A stretch of 64,000 bases of DNA, taken from assembly GCF_042433895.1 (NCBI RefSeq), contig NZ_JBHLUA010000004.1:142772-206771 (forward strand), written 5' to 3'. Under the pieces are notes generated by a model that was not told the origin of the DNA, did not search any database, and saw only the letters and a list, made by a program, of their open reading frames with translations. The stretch comes from Mesonia maritima. GTDB taxonomy: Bacteria > Bacteroidota > Bacteroidia > Flavobacteriales > Flavobacteriaceae. This document shows positions 43,806 through 52,494 of this stretch, piece by piece. The translations under genes and the position numbers were made by a program. Position 1 is the first letter of the stretch. Every line of letters begins with the position of its first letter.

Positions 43806-46637
43806 CTATTTTAGTTCTTTTTTCAAAAATTTAGCCGTGTAACTTTTTTTATGCTTGGCAACTTCTTCGGGTGTTCCCTGCGTAATTATTTTTCCGCCAT
43901 TTTTTCCACCTTCATAACCAATATCAATAATATGATCTGCTAATTTAATCACATCCATATTATGTTCGATAATTAAAACAGTATTTCCTTTGTTCGTCAA
44001 TCGATTTAAAACTTCCATCAATACGCGAATATCTTCAAAATGAAGTCCGGTTGTAGGTTCATCTAAAATATAAAAAGTATTTCCAGTATCGCGTTTCGAT
44101 AATTCGGTTGCTAATTTTATACGTTGCGCTTCACCGCCGGAAAGTGTTGTACTTTGTTGACCAAGCGTAATGTAACCCAAACCAACATCTTGAATAGTTT
44201 TTAGTTTTCGGTAAATCTTCGGAATTTGATCAAAAAAGTCGGTCGCTTCATTAATAGTCATTTCTAAGACATCACTAATCGATTTTCCTTTGTAGCGAAT
44301 TTCTAAAGTTTCTCTGTTGAAACGTTTTCCCTGACAAGTTTCACATTCAACATAAACATCGGGTAAAAAATTCATTTCAATCACTCGAAGTCCGCCACCT
44401 TTGCAAGTTTCGCATCTTCCGCCCTTTACATTAAAACTGAATCTTCCCGGTTTATACCCTCTAATTTGCGCTTCCGGAGTTTTAGCGAATAAACTTCTTA
44501 TTTCTGAAAAAACACCGGTATAAGTCGCTGGATTTGAACGCGGCGTTCTCCCGATTGGCGATTGATTAATATCGATTACCTTATCGCAATTATCTAAACC
44601 TTTTATGCTTTTATAGGGCTGCGGAACTTTTACGCCATTAAAATAATGCGCGTTCATAATCGGGTAAAGCGTTTCGTTAATTAGCGTCGATTTTCCACTT
44701 CCGGAAACGCCGGTAACTAAAATCATTTTTCCCAACGGAAGTTTAACCGAAACATTTTTTAGGTTATTTCCGGTAGCGCCTTTTAACTCGATAAATTTTC
44801 CGTTGCCTTCACGTCTTTTCTTCGGAACTTCAATTTCTTTTGTTCCATTTAAATAAGAAGCCGTTAAGGTTTTATGTTTTTTGATTTCTTCTGGTGTTCC
44901 TTGACTAATGATTTCACCGCCGTGTTTTCCGGCAAACGGACCAATGTCGATAACGTGATCGGCACGTTCTATCATATCTTTATCGTGTTCAACTACAATT
45001 ACGGAATTCCCGACATCGCGTAAAGATTCTAGCGAATTGATTAGTTTTTCATTATCGCGTTGATGAAGCCCAATACTTGGTTCATCTAAAATATAAAGCA
45101 CACCAACCAATTGTGAACCAATTTGTGTAGCCAAGCGAATACGTTGCGCTTCACCGCCAGAGAGTGATTTAGAGCCACGATTTAAAGAGAGATAAGTTAA
45201 ACCAACATCGACTAAAAATTGCAATCGCGTACGAATCTCTTTTACGATTTCTTCAGCGATTTTCCATTGATTTTTGCTGAGTTTCTTTGGAAGTTTTTCA
45301 AACCAATCGGTAAGTTCCAGAATATCTTTTTCAGCTAATTCAGCAATATTTTCTTCGTTAATTTTAAAATAAAGCGATTCTTTTTGCAGTCTGCTTCCTT
45401 CGCAATTTGGGCAAATCACTTTATCCATATAACTTTTCGCCCAACGTTTTAGTGAGGTAGAATCGTTGTTATGATACGTATTTTCTATAAAAGTCGCAAC
45501 GCCTTCAAAATCTATTTTATAGGTTCTAGTAACGCCAAGATCTTTAGAATTGACTTCAAATTTTTCTTTTCCGCCGTAAAGAATCATTTCTAATCCTTCT
45601 TTTGGAATATCTTTAATCGGGTCTGATAATTTAAAATTGAAGCGGTCCGCGATTAATTCCATTTGCTTAAACGCCCAATTTTTTTTCTGATTTCCGTGCG
45701 GTTCTAATCCACCGTTTTTAATAGATTTAGAATCATCGGGAATTATTTTTTGAAGATTTACTTTATATAAACTTCCAATTCCGTTACAAGTTGGGCAAGC
45801 GCCTTTTGGCGAGTTGAATGAAAAATTATTCGGTTCAGGATTCGGGTATGAAATTCCCGTAGTCGGACACATTAAATTTCTGCTGAAATAGCGAATTTCA
45901 TCAGAATCTTGATCTAAAATCATTAACACATTATCACCCTGATTCATGGCGGTATTTATACTTTCCGCTAAACGTTTATCAAGGTTTTTGCTATCGTCAA
46001 CTTTCATTCGGTCGATTACAATTTCCACATCGTGTGTTTTGTAACGATCTAGTTTCATTCCTTTTTCTATATCGCGTACTTCACCATCGGTTCTTACTTT
46101 TAAAAAACCTTGTTTGGCAATTTGTTCAAACAATTCACGATAATGCCCTTTTCTGGAACGAATAACCGGCGAAAGAATATTAATGCGTTTTCCTTTAAAC
46201 TCTTTTTTTATGAGGTTTTTAATTTGCTCATCGCTGTAACTCACCATTTTTTCGCCCGTTTTGTAACTATAGGCTTCGCCAGCGCGAGCATATAAAAGGC
46301 GTAAAAAATCATAGATTTCAGTAATTGTACCCACAGTACTTCGCGGACTTTTACTTGTCGTTTTTTGTTCAATAGCGATTACAGGTGAAAGTCCGTCGAT
46401 TTTATCTACATCAGGTCGTTCTAAACCGCCGAGAAATTGCCGCGCGTAAGCAGAAAAAGTTTCAATATAACGGCGTTGACCTTCAGCATAAATGGTATCG
46501 AAAGCCAACGAAGATTTTCCGGAACCCGAAAGCCCGGTAATGACTACTAATTTTTCTCGTGGAATGGTAACATCTATATCTTTTAGGTTATGCACTCGGG
46601 CGCCTAAAACTTCTATATTTTCGTCGAAATTTGCCAT
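43806..46637 (-). CDS. uvrA: excinuclease ABC subunit A
   Basis: A 943-residue DNA damage sensor of nucleotide excision repair. Two ABC modules are present: the first Walker A ITGLSGSGKSSLAFDT and signature SLSGGEAQRIRLATQIG with LYILDEPSIGLHQRD; the second Walker A VTGVSGSGKSTLI and TTLSGGEAQRIKLATEL with YILDEPTTGLHFED. Zinc-finger cysteines appear in ACPTCNGIG and in CETCKGGG ... CETCQGKRF. The ATG giving MANFDENIEVLGARVHN (46637) is preferred to one encoding four more residues. Length is normal for UvrA. Confidence 0.97.
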   Translation of the reverse strand: MANFDENIEVLGARVHNLKDIDVTIPREKLVVITGLSGSGKSSLAFDTIYAEGQRRYIETFSAYARQFLGGLERPDVDKIDGLSPVIAIEQKTTSKSPRSTVGTITEIYDFLRLLYARAGEAYSYKTGEKMVSYSDEQIKNLIKKEFKGKRINILSPVIRSRKGHYRELFEQIAKQGFLKVRTDGEVRDIEKGMKLDRYKTHDVEIVIDRMKVDDSKNLDKRLAESINTAMNQGDNVLMILDQDSDEIRYFSRNLMCPTTGISYPNPEPNNFSFNSPKGACPTCNGIGSLYKVNLQKIIPDDSKSIKNGGLEPHGNQKKNWAFKQMELIADRFNFKLSDPIKDIPKEGLEMILYGGKEKFEVNSKDLGVTRTYKIDFEGVATFIENTYHNNDSTSLKRWAKSYMDKVICPNCEGSRLQKESLYFKINEENIAELAEKDILELTDWFEKLPKKLSKNQWKIAEEIVKEIRTRLQFLVDVGLTYLSLNRGSKSLSGGEAQRIRLATQIGSQLVGVLYILDEPSIGLHQRDNEKLINSLESLRDVGNSVIVVEHDKDMIERADHVIDIGPFAGKHGGEIISQGTPEEIKKHKTLTASYLNGTKEIEVPKKRREGNGKFIELKGATGNNLKNVSVKLPLGKMILVTGVSGSGKSTLINETLYPIMNAHYFNGVKVPQPYKSIKGLDNCDKVIDINQSPIGRTPRSNPATYTGVFSEIRSLFAKTPEAQIRGYKPGRFSFNVKGGRCETCKGGGLRVIEMNFLPDVYVECETCQGKRFNRETLEIRYKGKSISDVLEMTINEATDFFDQIPKIYRKLKTIQDVGLGYITLGQQSTTLSGGEAQRIKLATELSKRDTGNTFYILDEPTTGLHFEDIRVLMEVLNRLTNKGNTVLIIEHNMDVIKLADHIIDIGYEGGKNGGKIITQGTPEEVAKHKKSYTAKFLKKELK

Positions 46638-46723
46638 AATTTTTTGCAAGATGCGAAGTTACTCAAAGTCTTGAAAATAAGAAAGCAGCCGTCTTAAAGG
46701 TTTGATAAAATTCTTATAAATTT

Positions 46724-47311
46724 TCAGTTGAAGTTTTTACGTTCATTTTCTGAAAATTGAATAAGTTCTTCAAAAAAAGAAGTGAATTCATTTTCAAATA
46801 AAGTATAATCTTCTTTGAATTCTTTAATGGAATGATGAAGTTGAATTTTACTTTTTACGCGACCATTCATCTGAAAAAGAATTTGCTCAATTCCTTCTAT
46901 GGTAGCATAATTCAGCAACCAATTTTGGCTCACCATATAGGGATAAAATTTTTGTACCCGTTTAGGTAAAATTTCAAAATTAGTTTTCAGCAAATAATAA
47001 AATTCATCTACATAAATGGCAAGCGAAGTATCGTGATATTTTTTCCAATTTTTCGCTAAAAAATGATCGTACAACACATCAATAATTACGGAAGCGTAAT
47101 GGCTGTAAATGGGGAAGAGGCGATGTGTACTTTTAAAAACAGTAGGGTGTGAATCTGTAAAAGAGTCTATTTTTCGGTGTAAAAGTATTCCTTGTTGAAC
47201 AACTTCCGGGTATTTTTTATAGTTTTTTCCTTTCACAGAATCGGCTATAAAATTTCCTATTTTTAGGTCTTCATTTTCTCCCGAAAGGTAAATATGCGCA
47301 AGGTAATTCAT
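46724..47311 (-). CDS. acyl carrier protein phosphodiesterase (AcpH-like)
   Basis: A 195-residue helical protein of the ACP phosphodiesterase family (PF04336), which removes 4'-phosphopantetheine from ACP. It opens MNYLAHIYLSGENEDLKIGN and has NFIADSVKG, QGILLHRKIDSFTDSHP and VIIDVLYDHFLAKNW, the His/Asp motifs of this HD-like family. The ATG start is clear. It is divergent from glmM, with the glmM promoter in the gap. Confidence 0.88.
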   Translation of the reverse strand: MNYLAHIYLSGENEDLKIGNFIADSVKGKNYKKYPEVVQQGILLHRKIDSFTDSHPTVFKSTHRLFPIYSHYASVIIDVLYDHFLAKNWKKYHDTSLAIYVDEFYYLLKTNFEILPKRVQKFYPYMVSQNWLLNYATIEGIEQILFQMNGRVKSKIQLHHSIKEFKEDYTLFENEFTSFFEELIQFSENERKNFN

Positions 47312-47351
47312 AAATCTAAGTTACGTTTAATAATTCCTTCATCCAAGGGTT

Positions 47352-47382
47352 TTGCTTGCAGAATTATTGCGTGTATCTTTGT
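47352..47382 (+). promoter_or_regulatory. promoter TTTG-N19-TATCTTTG for glmM
   Basis: TTTG at 47352-47355, exactly 19 bases, then TATCTTTG at 47375-47382: a perfect Bacteroidota promoter, 24 bases before the ATG at 47406. The longer reading frame that begins at 47352 is not translated if this is the promoter. Confidence 0.75.
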
Positions 47383-47405
47383 TAATCTATTTCAATAAAA
47401 AAACT

Positions 47406-48794
47406 ATGACTTTAATAAAATCAATTTCAGGAATCCGAGGAACTATTGGCGGAACTATTGGCGATAATCTAACACCGATTGATGCCGTGAAATTTGCCGC
47501 AGCTTATGGAACTTGGATAAAAGAAGAACGCAATAAAGAAACTTACCGAATTGTGGTTGGGCGAGATGCAAGAATTTCGGGCGAAATGATTCAGCAGTTG
47601 GTAATGAATACATTAATAGGAATGGGAATTCACGTTATTGATGTCGGTCTTTCAACAACCCCAACCGTAGAAATGGCCGTGCCGATGGAACATGCTGATG
47701 GCGGAATTATTTTAACTGCAAGTCATAACCCTAAACAATGGAATGCGCTAAAATTACTGAATGAAAAAGGCGAATTTTTAAGCGGAAAAGATGGTGCTAA
47801 AATTCTAGAAATCGCAGAAAGTAATAAAATTAGCTTTGCTGAAGTTGACGATTTAGGAAAAATTACCGTTAATGATGCGTATATCGATTTACATATTGAA
47901 GAAATTGTAAACTCTTCTTGGGTAGATGTAGATGCGATAAAAGATGCCAATTTTAAAGTCGTGGTCGATGGTGTAAATTCTACTGGCGGAATTGCAATTC
48001 CGCGTTTATTAGAAGAATTAGGCGTTGAAGTTGTAAAATTATATTGCGAACCGAATGGACATTTTCCGCACAATCCCGAACCTTTAAAAGAACATTTAAC
48101 TGATATTTGTAAGTTAGTAGTGAAAGAAAACGCCGATTTAGGAATTGTTGTAGATCCTGATGTAGATCGACTTGCTTTTATTGACGAAAAAGGAAATATG
48201 TTTGGCGAAGAATACACGCTTGTTGCTGTTGCCGATTATATTCTAGGAAAGCAAGCCGGAAATACGGTAAGCAATCTTTCTTCTTCCAGAGCGTTACGTG
48301 ATGTCACCGAAAAGCACCGCGGAAAATATCAAGCCAGTGCTGTTGGAGAAGTGAATGTTGTGCAGCTTATGAAAGACACTAACGCAATTATTGGCGGAGA
48401 AGGAAATGGCGGAATTATTTTTCCTGAATTTCACTACGGGAGAGATAGTTTAGTTGGCGCGGCTTTATTTTTAACACATTTAGCAGAGAAAAAAATATCA
48501 GTTTCTGAATTACGCGAAGAATATCCGGCGTATTTTATGAGTAAAAATAAAATTGAGTTAACACCACAATTAGATGTTGACGCGATTTTAGCTGAAATGG
48601 AAAAGAAATATGCAACTGAAGAAATTTCTACCGTTGATGGCGTAAAAATAGATTTTCCTGAAAATTGGGTTCACCTAAGAAAATCGAATACCGAACCAAT
48701 CATTAGAATTTATACGGAAGCAAAATCGCAACAAGAAGCTGATCAATTAGCAGAAAAAATTATGCAAGAAATTAAAGAAATAGCCGGAATTTAA
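47406..48794 (+). CDS. glmM: phosphoglucosamine mutase
   Basis: A 462-residue alpha-D-phosphohexomutase. It has SISGIRGTIGG at the N-terminus, the active-site phosphoserine loop TASHNPKQWNALKLL, the Mg-binding DPDVDRLAFID, the sugar-binding GEGNGGI and the phosphate-binding RKSNTEPIIRIYTEA. The GEGNGG form and the Ser-His-Asn-Pro loop fit phosphoglucosamine/phosphomannomutase enzymes; GlmM, feeding UDP-GlcNAc synthesis, is the usual call in Flavobacteriaceae but a phosphomannomutase role cannot be excluded. Start set by promoter. Confidence 0.88.
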   Translation: MTLIKSISGIRGTIGGTIGDNLTPIDAVKFAAAYGTWIKEERNKETYRIVVGRDARISGEMIQQLVMNTLIGMGIHVIDVGLSTTPTVEMAVPMEHADGGIILTASHNPKQWNALKLLNEKGEFLSGKDGAKILEIAESNKISFAEVDDLGKITVNDAYIDLHIEEIVNSSWVDVDAIKDANFKVVVDGVNSTGGIAIPRLLEELGVEVVKLYCEPNGHFPHNPEPLKEHLTDICKLVVKENADLGIVVDPDVDRLAFIDEKGNMFGEEYTLVAVADYILGKQAGNTVSNLSSSRALRDVTEKHRGKYQASAVGEVNVVQLMKDTNAIIGGEGNGGIIFPEFHYGRDSLVGAALFLTHLAEKKISVSELREEYPAYFMSKNKIELTPQLDVDAILAEMEKKYATEEISTVDGVKIDFPENWVHLRKSNTEPIIRIYTEAKSQQEADQLAEKIMQEIKEIAGI

Positions 48795-48822
48795 GAAGCT
48801 ATATAATATTTTCTTTAATTAT

Positions 48823-48860
48823 AAAAAGGCACTTTCTTTGGTAAGGAAGTGCTTTTTTTT
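48823..48860. terminator. bidirectional rho-independent terminator (glmM / gldG)
   Basis: Stem GCACTTTC / GGAAGTGC with an eight-base loop, preceded by AAAAA and followed by eight T. It lies between the convergent glmM and gldG stops and has T-runs in both directions, so it can serve both genes. Confidence 0.8.
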
Positions 48861-50535
48861 ACTTCACATATTTTCTTTTTCTAATTGCAAAAAAAGCAAT
48901 CGCAAAAATTCCTAAGAAAACGAGCGGAAGTAAAATATTTATTAGTTGCCATTTTAATTTTTCGTCTTCAATTTTTTCAGTGTTTAAAAAAGCTAATTTT
49001 ACTTCTTTAGAACGAATATCTACCAAACCGGTGTCGTCTAACATATAATTTACGGCGTTCATTAAAAATTCTTTGTTTCCATATGTGTTTCCGGTGTAGC
49101 GATCGTAACCGAGTGGTTTTGGTTTTCCTTGGCTAAATTCGTTTTTAATTACATTTCCGTCAGAAATCACGAGCATTTTTGTTTCTTTTCCGTGTTCTAT
49201 TTCATTTTCTAAGGGAAAAGGTTTAATTCTGTTTTCATACACAGAACTGAATTTCCCTTCCAACAAGACGGCTAAAGGTTGTGGTCCATCTTTGTATAAT
49301 TCAGGATTGGGACGTTCTTCAATAATATCTAAACTAAGTTGTAGCGGCGTTCCTTCAACTTTTGTATACGGCGAACTACTTAATAAAACCGTTTTTTTAA
49401 TGCTGTTTTTTAACGTATCAATAGGGTTTGCAAAATCAAATTTTACCGCTTCAATATTATTTACAATTGGATGTTTTTTATCTGAAATTGCCAACGGAGA
49501 ATAAAACCAAGGATATGGATTAAATTCAGTTTGATTGCCAGAACCGGAAGCGAGAATTAAAGGAGCAGAATTAATATCATTCACCAAACTCGGATTTATT
49601 CTTATTCCGTATTTAAAGAAAAAATCAGTTAAATTTAAATCTTTTGGATACGCTAAAGCTGAATTTTGAGGGTTGTTAAATAAGCTATCTTTTTCAATAT
49701 TTACGGTTTCGGCTAACCAAAGTGCTTTTCCACCATTTAATAAATATTGGTCGAGCACGTATTTTTCTTCTTCAGTATATTTTTCAGTAGGTTTTGCTTC
49801 AAGAATTAAGTCGAATTCTTTTAATTTCTGAAGGGTTTGCTGTGGAGTTTTCGCTACAGAATCTAGCGTAAATGGTGCTATATAATAATATTCGCGTAAA
49901 TCTTTAATAAAATCGGCAATAAAAGCATCGGGTAATTCACCGTTTCCGCGCATTACCGCGATTTTTTTAGAACGCGGTTTTACTAATTTATTAAACGCAT
50001 CAGCAAAAATATATTCTAATTGTTCAACTGAATTATTAACGGTTTCTTCTTGCGAATCGCCAACATTTCTTTTCAGCAAATTTATTTTAACCGATTGGTC
50101 TTTATACATCGCAACTGCCCAAGGAAATAAAATACTTTCGCTTGTTTTTCCGTTTTCGTAAACATTTAGCGTTTTCGGAATCATTCCCGCTCGGTAAAAA
50201 CGTTCGGCTATTTGTTGTGCGTCTCCACCATCTGCTAACGGATTGATAAAATTGAATTTTATTTGAGAATTATTCGCGCTGAATTCTTCTAACAAATAAC
50301 GTGTTTCACGTTGTAAACGTTTGTATTCTGAAGGAAATTCGCCTTTTAAATAAACATCTATTATAATAGGTTCTTCAACATTTTCTACAATATTTTTTGC
50401 TGTTGAAGATAACGTATAGCGTTTGTTTTCGGTTAAATCGAATCGTTCAAAATAAAATGAAGCAATAACATTCAGAAGAATAATTATTCCAATAATTACT
50501 GCAATGGAAACCCGCTGATTTTTTTTAGAACTCAT
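48859..50535 (-). CDS. gldG: gliding motility ABC transporter auxiliary protein GldG
   Basis: A 558-residue protein with an N-terminal membrane helix (about 9-29) followed by FERFDLTENKRYTLSSTAKN, the GldG/IFT52-like beginning, a long extracytoplasmic alpha/beta domain (IIDVYLKGEFPSEYKRLQRE, AERFYRAGMIPKTLNVYENG, DLILEAKPTEKYTEEEKYV) and a C-terminal membrane helix plus a short RKRKYVK tail. With GldF and GldA it is required for gliding in F. johnsoniae. It overlaps gldF by four bases. Start is ATG. Confidence 0.93.
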   Translation of the reverse strand: MSSKKNQRVSIAVIIGIIILLNVIASFYFERFDLTENKRYTLSSTAKNIVENVEEPIIIDVYLKGEFPSEYKRLQRETRYLLEEFSANNSQIKFNFINPLADGGDAQQIAERFYRAGMIPKTLNVYENGKTSESILFPWAVAMYKDQSVKINLLKRNVGDSQEETVNNSVEQLEYIFADAFNKLVKPRSKKIAVMRGNGELPDAFIADFIKDLREYYYIAPFTLDSVAKTPQQTLQKLKEFDLILEAKPTEKYTEEEKYVLDQYLLNGGKALWLAETVNIEKDSLFNNPQNSALAYPKDLNLTDFFFKYGIRINPSLVNDINSAPLILASGSGNQTEFNPYPWFYSPLAISDKKHPIVNNIEAVKFDFANPIDTLKNSIKKTVLLSSSPYTKVEGTPLQLSLDIIEERPNPELYKDGPQPLAVLLEGKFSSVYENRIKPFPLENEIEHGKETKMLVISDGNVIKNEFSQGKPKPLGYDRYTGNTYGNKEFLMNAVNYMLDDTGLVDIRSKEVKLAFLNTEKIEDEKLKWQLINILLPLVFLGIFAIAFFAIRKRKYVK

Positions 50536-51263
50536 AAACTGGTTTTGTAAATCATATATTTAGTAAGGCTTAAAAAAATACCGGCAAGACTTAAAAAGTA
50601 AATAACATCTCGTGTATCTATAATTCCGCGGCTAATACTTTTATAATGAAAACTGATTCCTAAATATTCTAACGCGTAAATTTCTGAACCAAATAACTGA
50701 AAATTGCTTATTCCTTCAAAAGCGAAATAACTTAAAAAGCATAATAAAACTGCCAGAATAAAAGCCACAATTTGATTTTTTGTAATGCTCGATGAAAAAA
50801 TACCGATTGCAGTATAAACCGCACTTAAGAACAATAACCCGAGATAAGAACCAATGGTTGCACCTAAATCAAAATTTCCTTCAGGTTTTCCTAATTCGTG
50901 AATGGTAAGCACGTAAAGTAAAGTAGGTAAAAGCGCTAAAATTACAAGAATAAGCGAGCCAAAATATTTTCCTAAAACCAATTGCCAAGTCGTTATGGGT
51001 TTAGTAAGTAGAAGCTCCAATGTTCCTTGTTTTTTTTCTTCAGCAAAACTTCGCATGGTAATTGCGGGAATAAGAAAAATAAAAATCCACGGAGCGATTA
51101 AAAAGAACGAAGATAAATCTGCAAAACCGTAATTTAAAATATTAAAATCGCCATTAAAAACCCAAAGAAATAATCCGTTTACCACCAAAAAAATACCGAT
51201 CACTAAGTAACCGATTGCTGAAGAAAAAAATGCGCTTATTTCTTTTTGAAGTATTGCTTGCAT
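50532..51263 (-). CDS. gldF: gliding motility ABC transporter permease GldF
   Basis: A 243-residue ABC-2-type permease with six membrane helices. It begins MQAILQKEISAFFSSAIGYL, and carries PAITMRSFAEEKKQGTLELL, the coupling motif common to GldF and NosY-like permeases, followed by LLTKPITTWQLVLGKYFGS. GldF pairs with GldG and the ATPase GldA, which is not in this window. It sits fifth-to-last in a tight minus-strand operon: 5 bases after the monooxygenase-like gene and 4 bases overlapping gldG. Confidence 0.93.
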   Translation of the reverse strand: MQAILQKEISAFFSSAIGYLVIGIFLVVNGLFLWVFNGDFNILNYGFADLSSFFLIAPWIFIFLIPAITMRSFAEEKKQGTLELLLTKPITTWQLVLGKYFGSLILVILALLPTLLYVLTIHELGKPEGNFDLGATIGSYLGLLFLSAVYTAIGIFSSSITKNQIVAFILAVLLCFLSYFAFEGISNFQLFGSEIYALEYLGISFHYKSISRGIIDTRDVIYFLSLAGIFLSLTKYMIYKTSL

Positions 51264-51268
51264 AATTT

Positions 51269-51565
51269 CTACGTTAAACTCACTAATTTATTTACACTCC
51301 ACGCTTCGGCACGTTCGCTAAATTTTGCTTTTGTGGTTGCCCAAACCGATTTAAATAAAGCGGAATGTCTATATTTTTCTAAAGCTTCTTCATTATTCCA
51401 ATAACTATAGGTGAAGAAAATTTGTGGGCGGTTTTTTTCTTGATAAAGTTCTAAAAAATTACACCCTTCAAATTTTCTGATATGTTCCTTTTTCTCATCA
51501 AACATTTTTTTGAAGTTTTCAATTTCTTCTTCCTTAAAAGTCATTTTTACAATTCTAACGAGCAT
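51269..51565 (-). CDS. antibiotic biosynthesis monooxygenase-like (ABM) protein
   Basis: A 98-residue ferredoxin-like alpha+beta protein of the ABM family (PF03992): VRIVKMTFKEEEIENFKKMF, then GCNFLELYQEKNRPQIFFTY, then SYWNNEEALEKYRHSALFKS, where the final H-S region resembles the family's conserved motif. Homologues are small quinol or heme oxygenases, or have no enzymatic role. It overlaps the upstream gene by one base and lies 5 bases from gldF; no known link to gliding. Confidence 0.85.
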   Translation of the reverse strand: MLVRIVKMTFKEEEIENFKKMFDEKKEHIRKFEGCNFLELYQEKNRPQIFFTYSYWNNEEALEKYRHSALFKSVWATTKAKFSERAEAWSVNKLVSLT

Positions 51566-52395
51566 TAGGTAAATTTAATTGTTACAGAATCCATTAATTT
51601 TAATCCAAATAGAGTAGCGGCACTTCCTACCGTTCTTGGGTTACTTTTATATATTGCGAGCTCAATATAATCTGATGCGTTGAAAATAGCTAATTTCTTA
51701 CCTTCTTCTTCGCGTTTTTCTTTCGGAATGCTAAAATTTATCGCGTCGCTGTAACTTTCAAATATTTTTGAAAAATTCACCGAGCGTGCCGATATATTAA
51801 ATTTTCTTCCTTTCCCGATAGCTTCAAAAAGTTTTCGAGAAATGTTGGTGACCACATTTCCGTAATTATCGATATACATTACGTGACCCACCAATTGATT
51901 TTGTTCTTGATTTACAAAAGGTTCAAATTCCTTTAATTGCTTAATCTGCGGAATAGTTTTTCCAATAACCTCCAAAGTTCCGCCACGTGCAATATGGCAA
52001 GCCACTTTTACAAAAATATCGAGCACAGGAAAGTTGGTTTCAACAGCATCGTGTATATTAATTTCCACTACTTTTTCCGGTTTTATTTCTGAAGCGATTA
52101 AGGACATAATTCCGTTATTGGCGCAAATAAAATAATGACCATCTAATTCCAGCGCAATGTGTTTATTTTCAGGCGTTATTTCAGAATCTACTCCAATAAT
52201 ATGAATCGTTCCTTTCGGAAAACTATTATAGGCATTTTTAATAATATAAGCCGCTTCAGTAATATGAAAAGGAGAAATCTGATGCGAGATATCAACAATT
52301 GTTGCCGACTCCAATTCACTTAAAATGGCGCCTTTAACCGCTCCGGTAGAGGGATCTTTCTGTCCAAAATCGGTTGTTAATGTTATTATCGCCAT
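51565..52395 (-). CDS. SAM hydroxide adenosyltransferase family protein (DUF62), divergent
   Basis: A 276-residue protein of the S-adenosyl-L-methionine hydroxide adenosyltransferase (fluorinase-like) family. It starts ITLTTDFGQKDPSTGAVKG and keeps Asp70 in IIGVDSE. The canonical loop after this Asp is VDPGVG..RR, with the catalytic Arg seven residues on; here that position is Asn77. The canonical FHGRDIF is FPVLDIF (122-128), losing the catalytic His. Two of three triad residues are therefore missing. The C-terminal domain (VGHVMYIDNYGNVVTN) is intact. It is the first gene of the gldFG operon. Confidence 0.88.
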   Translation of the reverse strand: MAIITLTTDFGQKDPSTGAVKGAILSELESATIVDISHQISPFHITEAAYIIKNAYNSFPKGTIHIIGVDSEITPENKHIALELDGHYFICANNGIMSLIASEIKPEKVVEINIHDAVETNFPVLDIFVKVACHIARGGTLEVIGKTIPQIKQLKEFEPFVNQEQNQLVGHVMYIDNYGNVVTNISRKLFEAIGKGRKFNISARSVNFSKIFESYSDAINFSIPKEKREEEGKKLAIFNASDYIELAIYKSNPRTVGSAATLFGLKLMDSVTIKFT

Positions 52396-52443
52396 GAATG
52401 AGGTTTGTTAATATTTTTACGGTGGTTTGCTCGTAATTTTGAT

Positions 52444-52451
52444 TAAATTTG
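52444..52451 (+). promoter_or_regulatory. putative -7 promoter box TAAATTTG for phoH
   Basis: TAAATTTG matches TAnnTTTG and lies 43 bases before the TTG start of phoH. A TTTG at 52426-52429 is close upstream (14-base spacing, short). Confidence 0.4.
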
Positions 52452-52494
52452 TAATGCGAATTTAAAGATAAATGACAAATAAACGTACCTGCTT

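Noticed and set aside
47723..48217. Minus-strand frame of 164 codons opposite glmM.
   Set aside because: It is the antisense of the phosphohexomutase core; its Ser/Thr/Pro-rich sequence is what the reverse of an A+T-rich gene gives.
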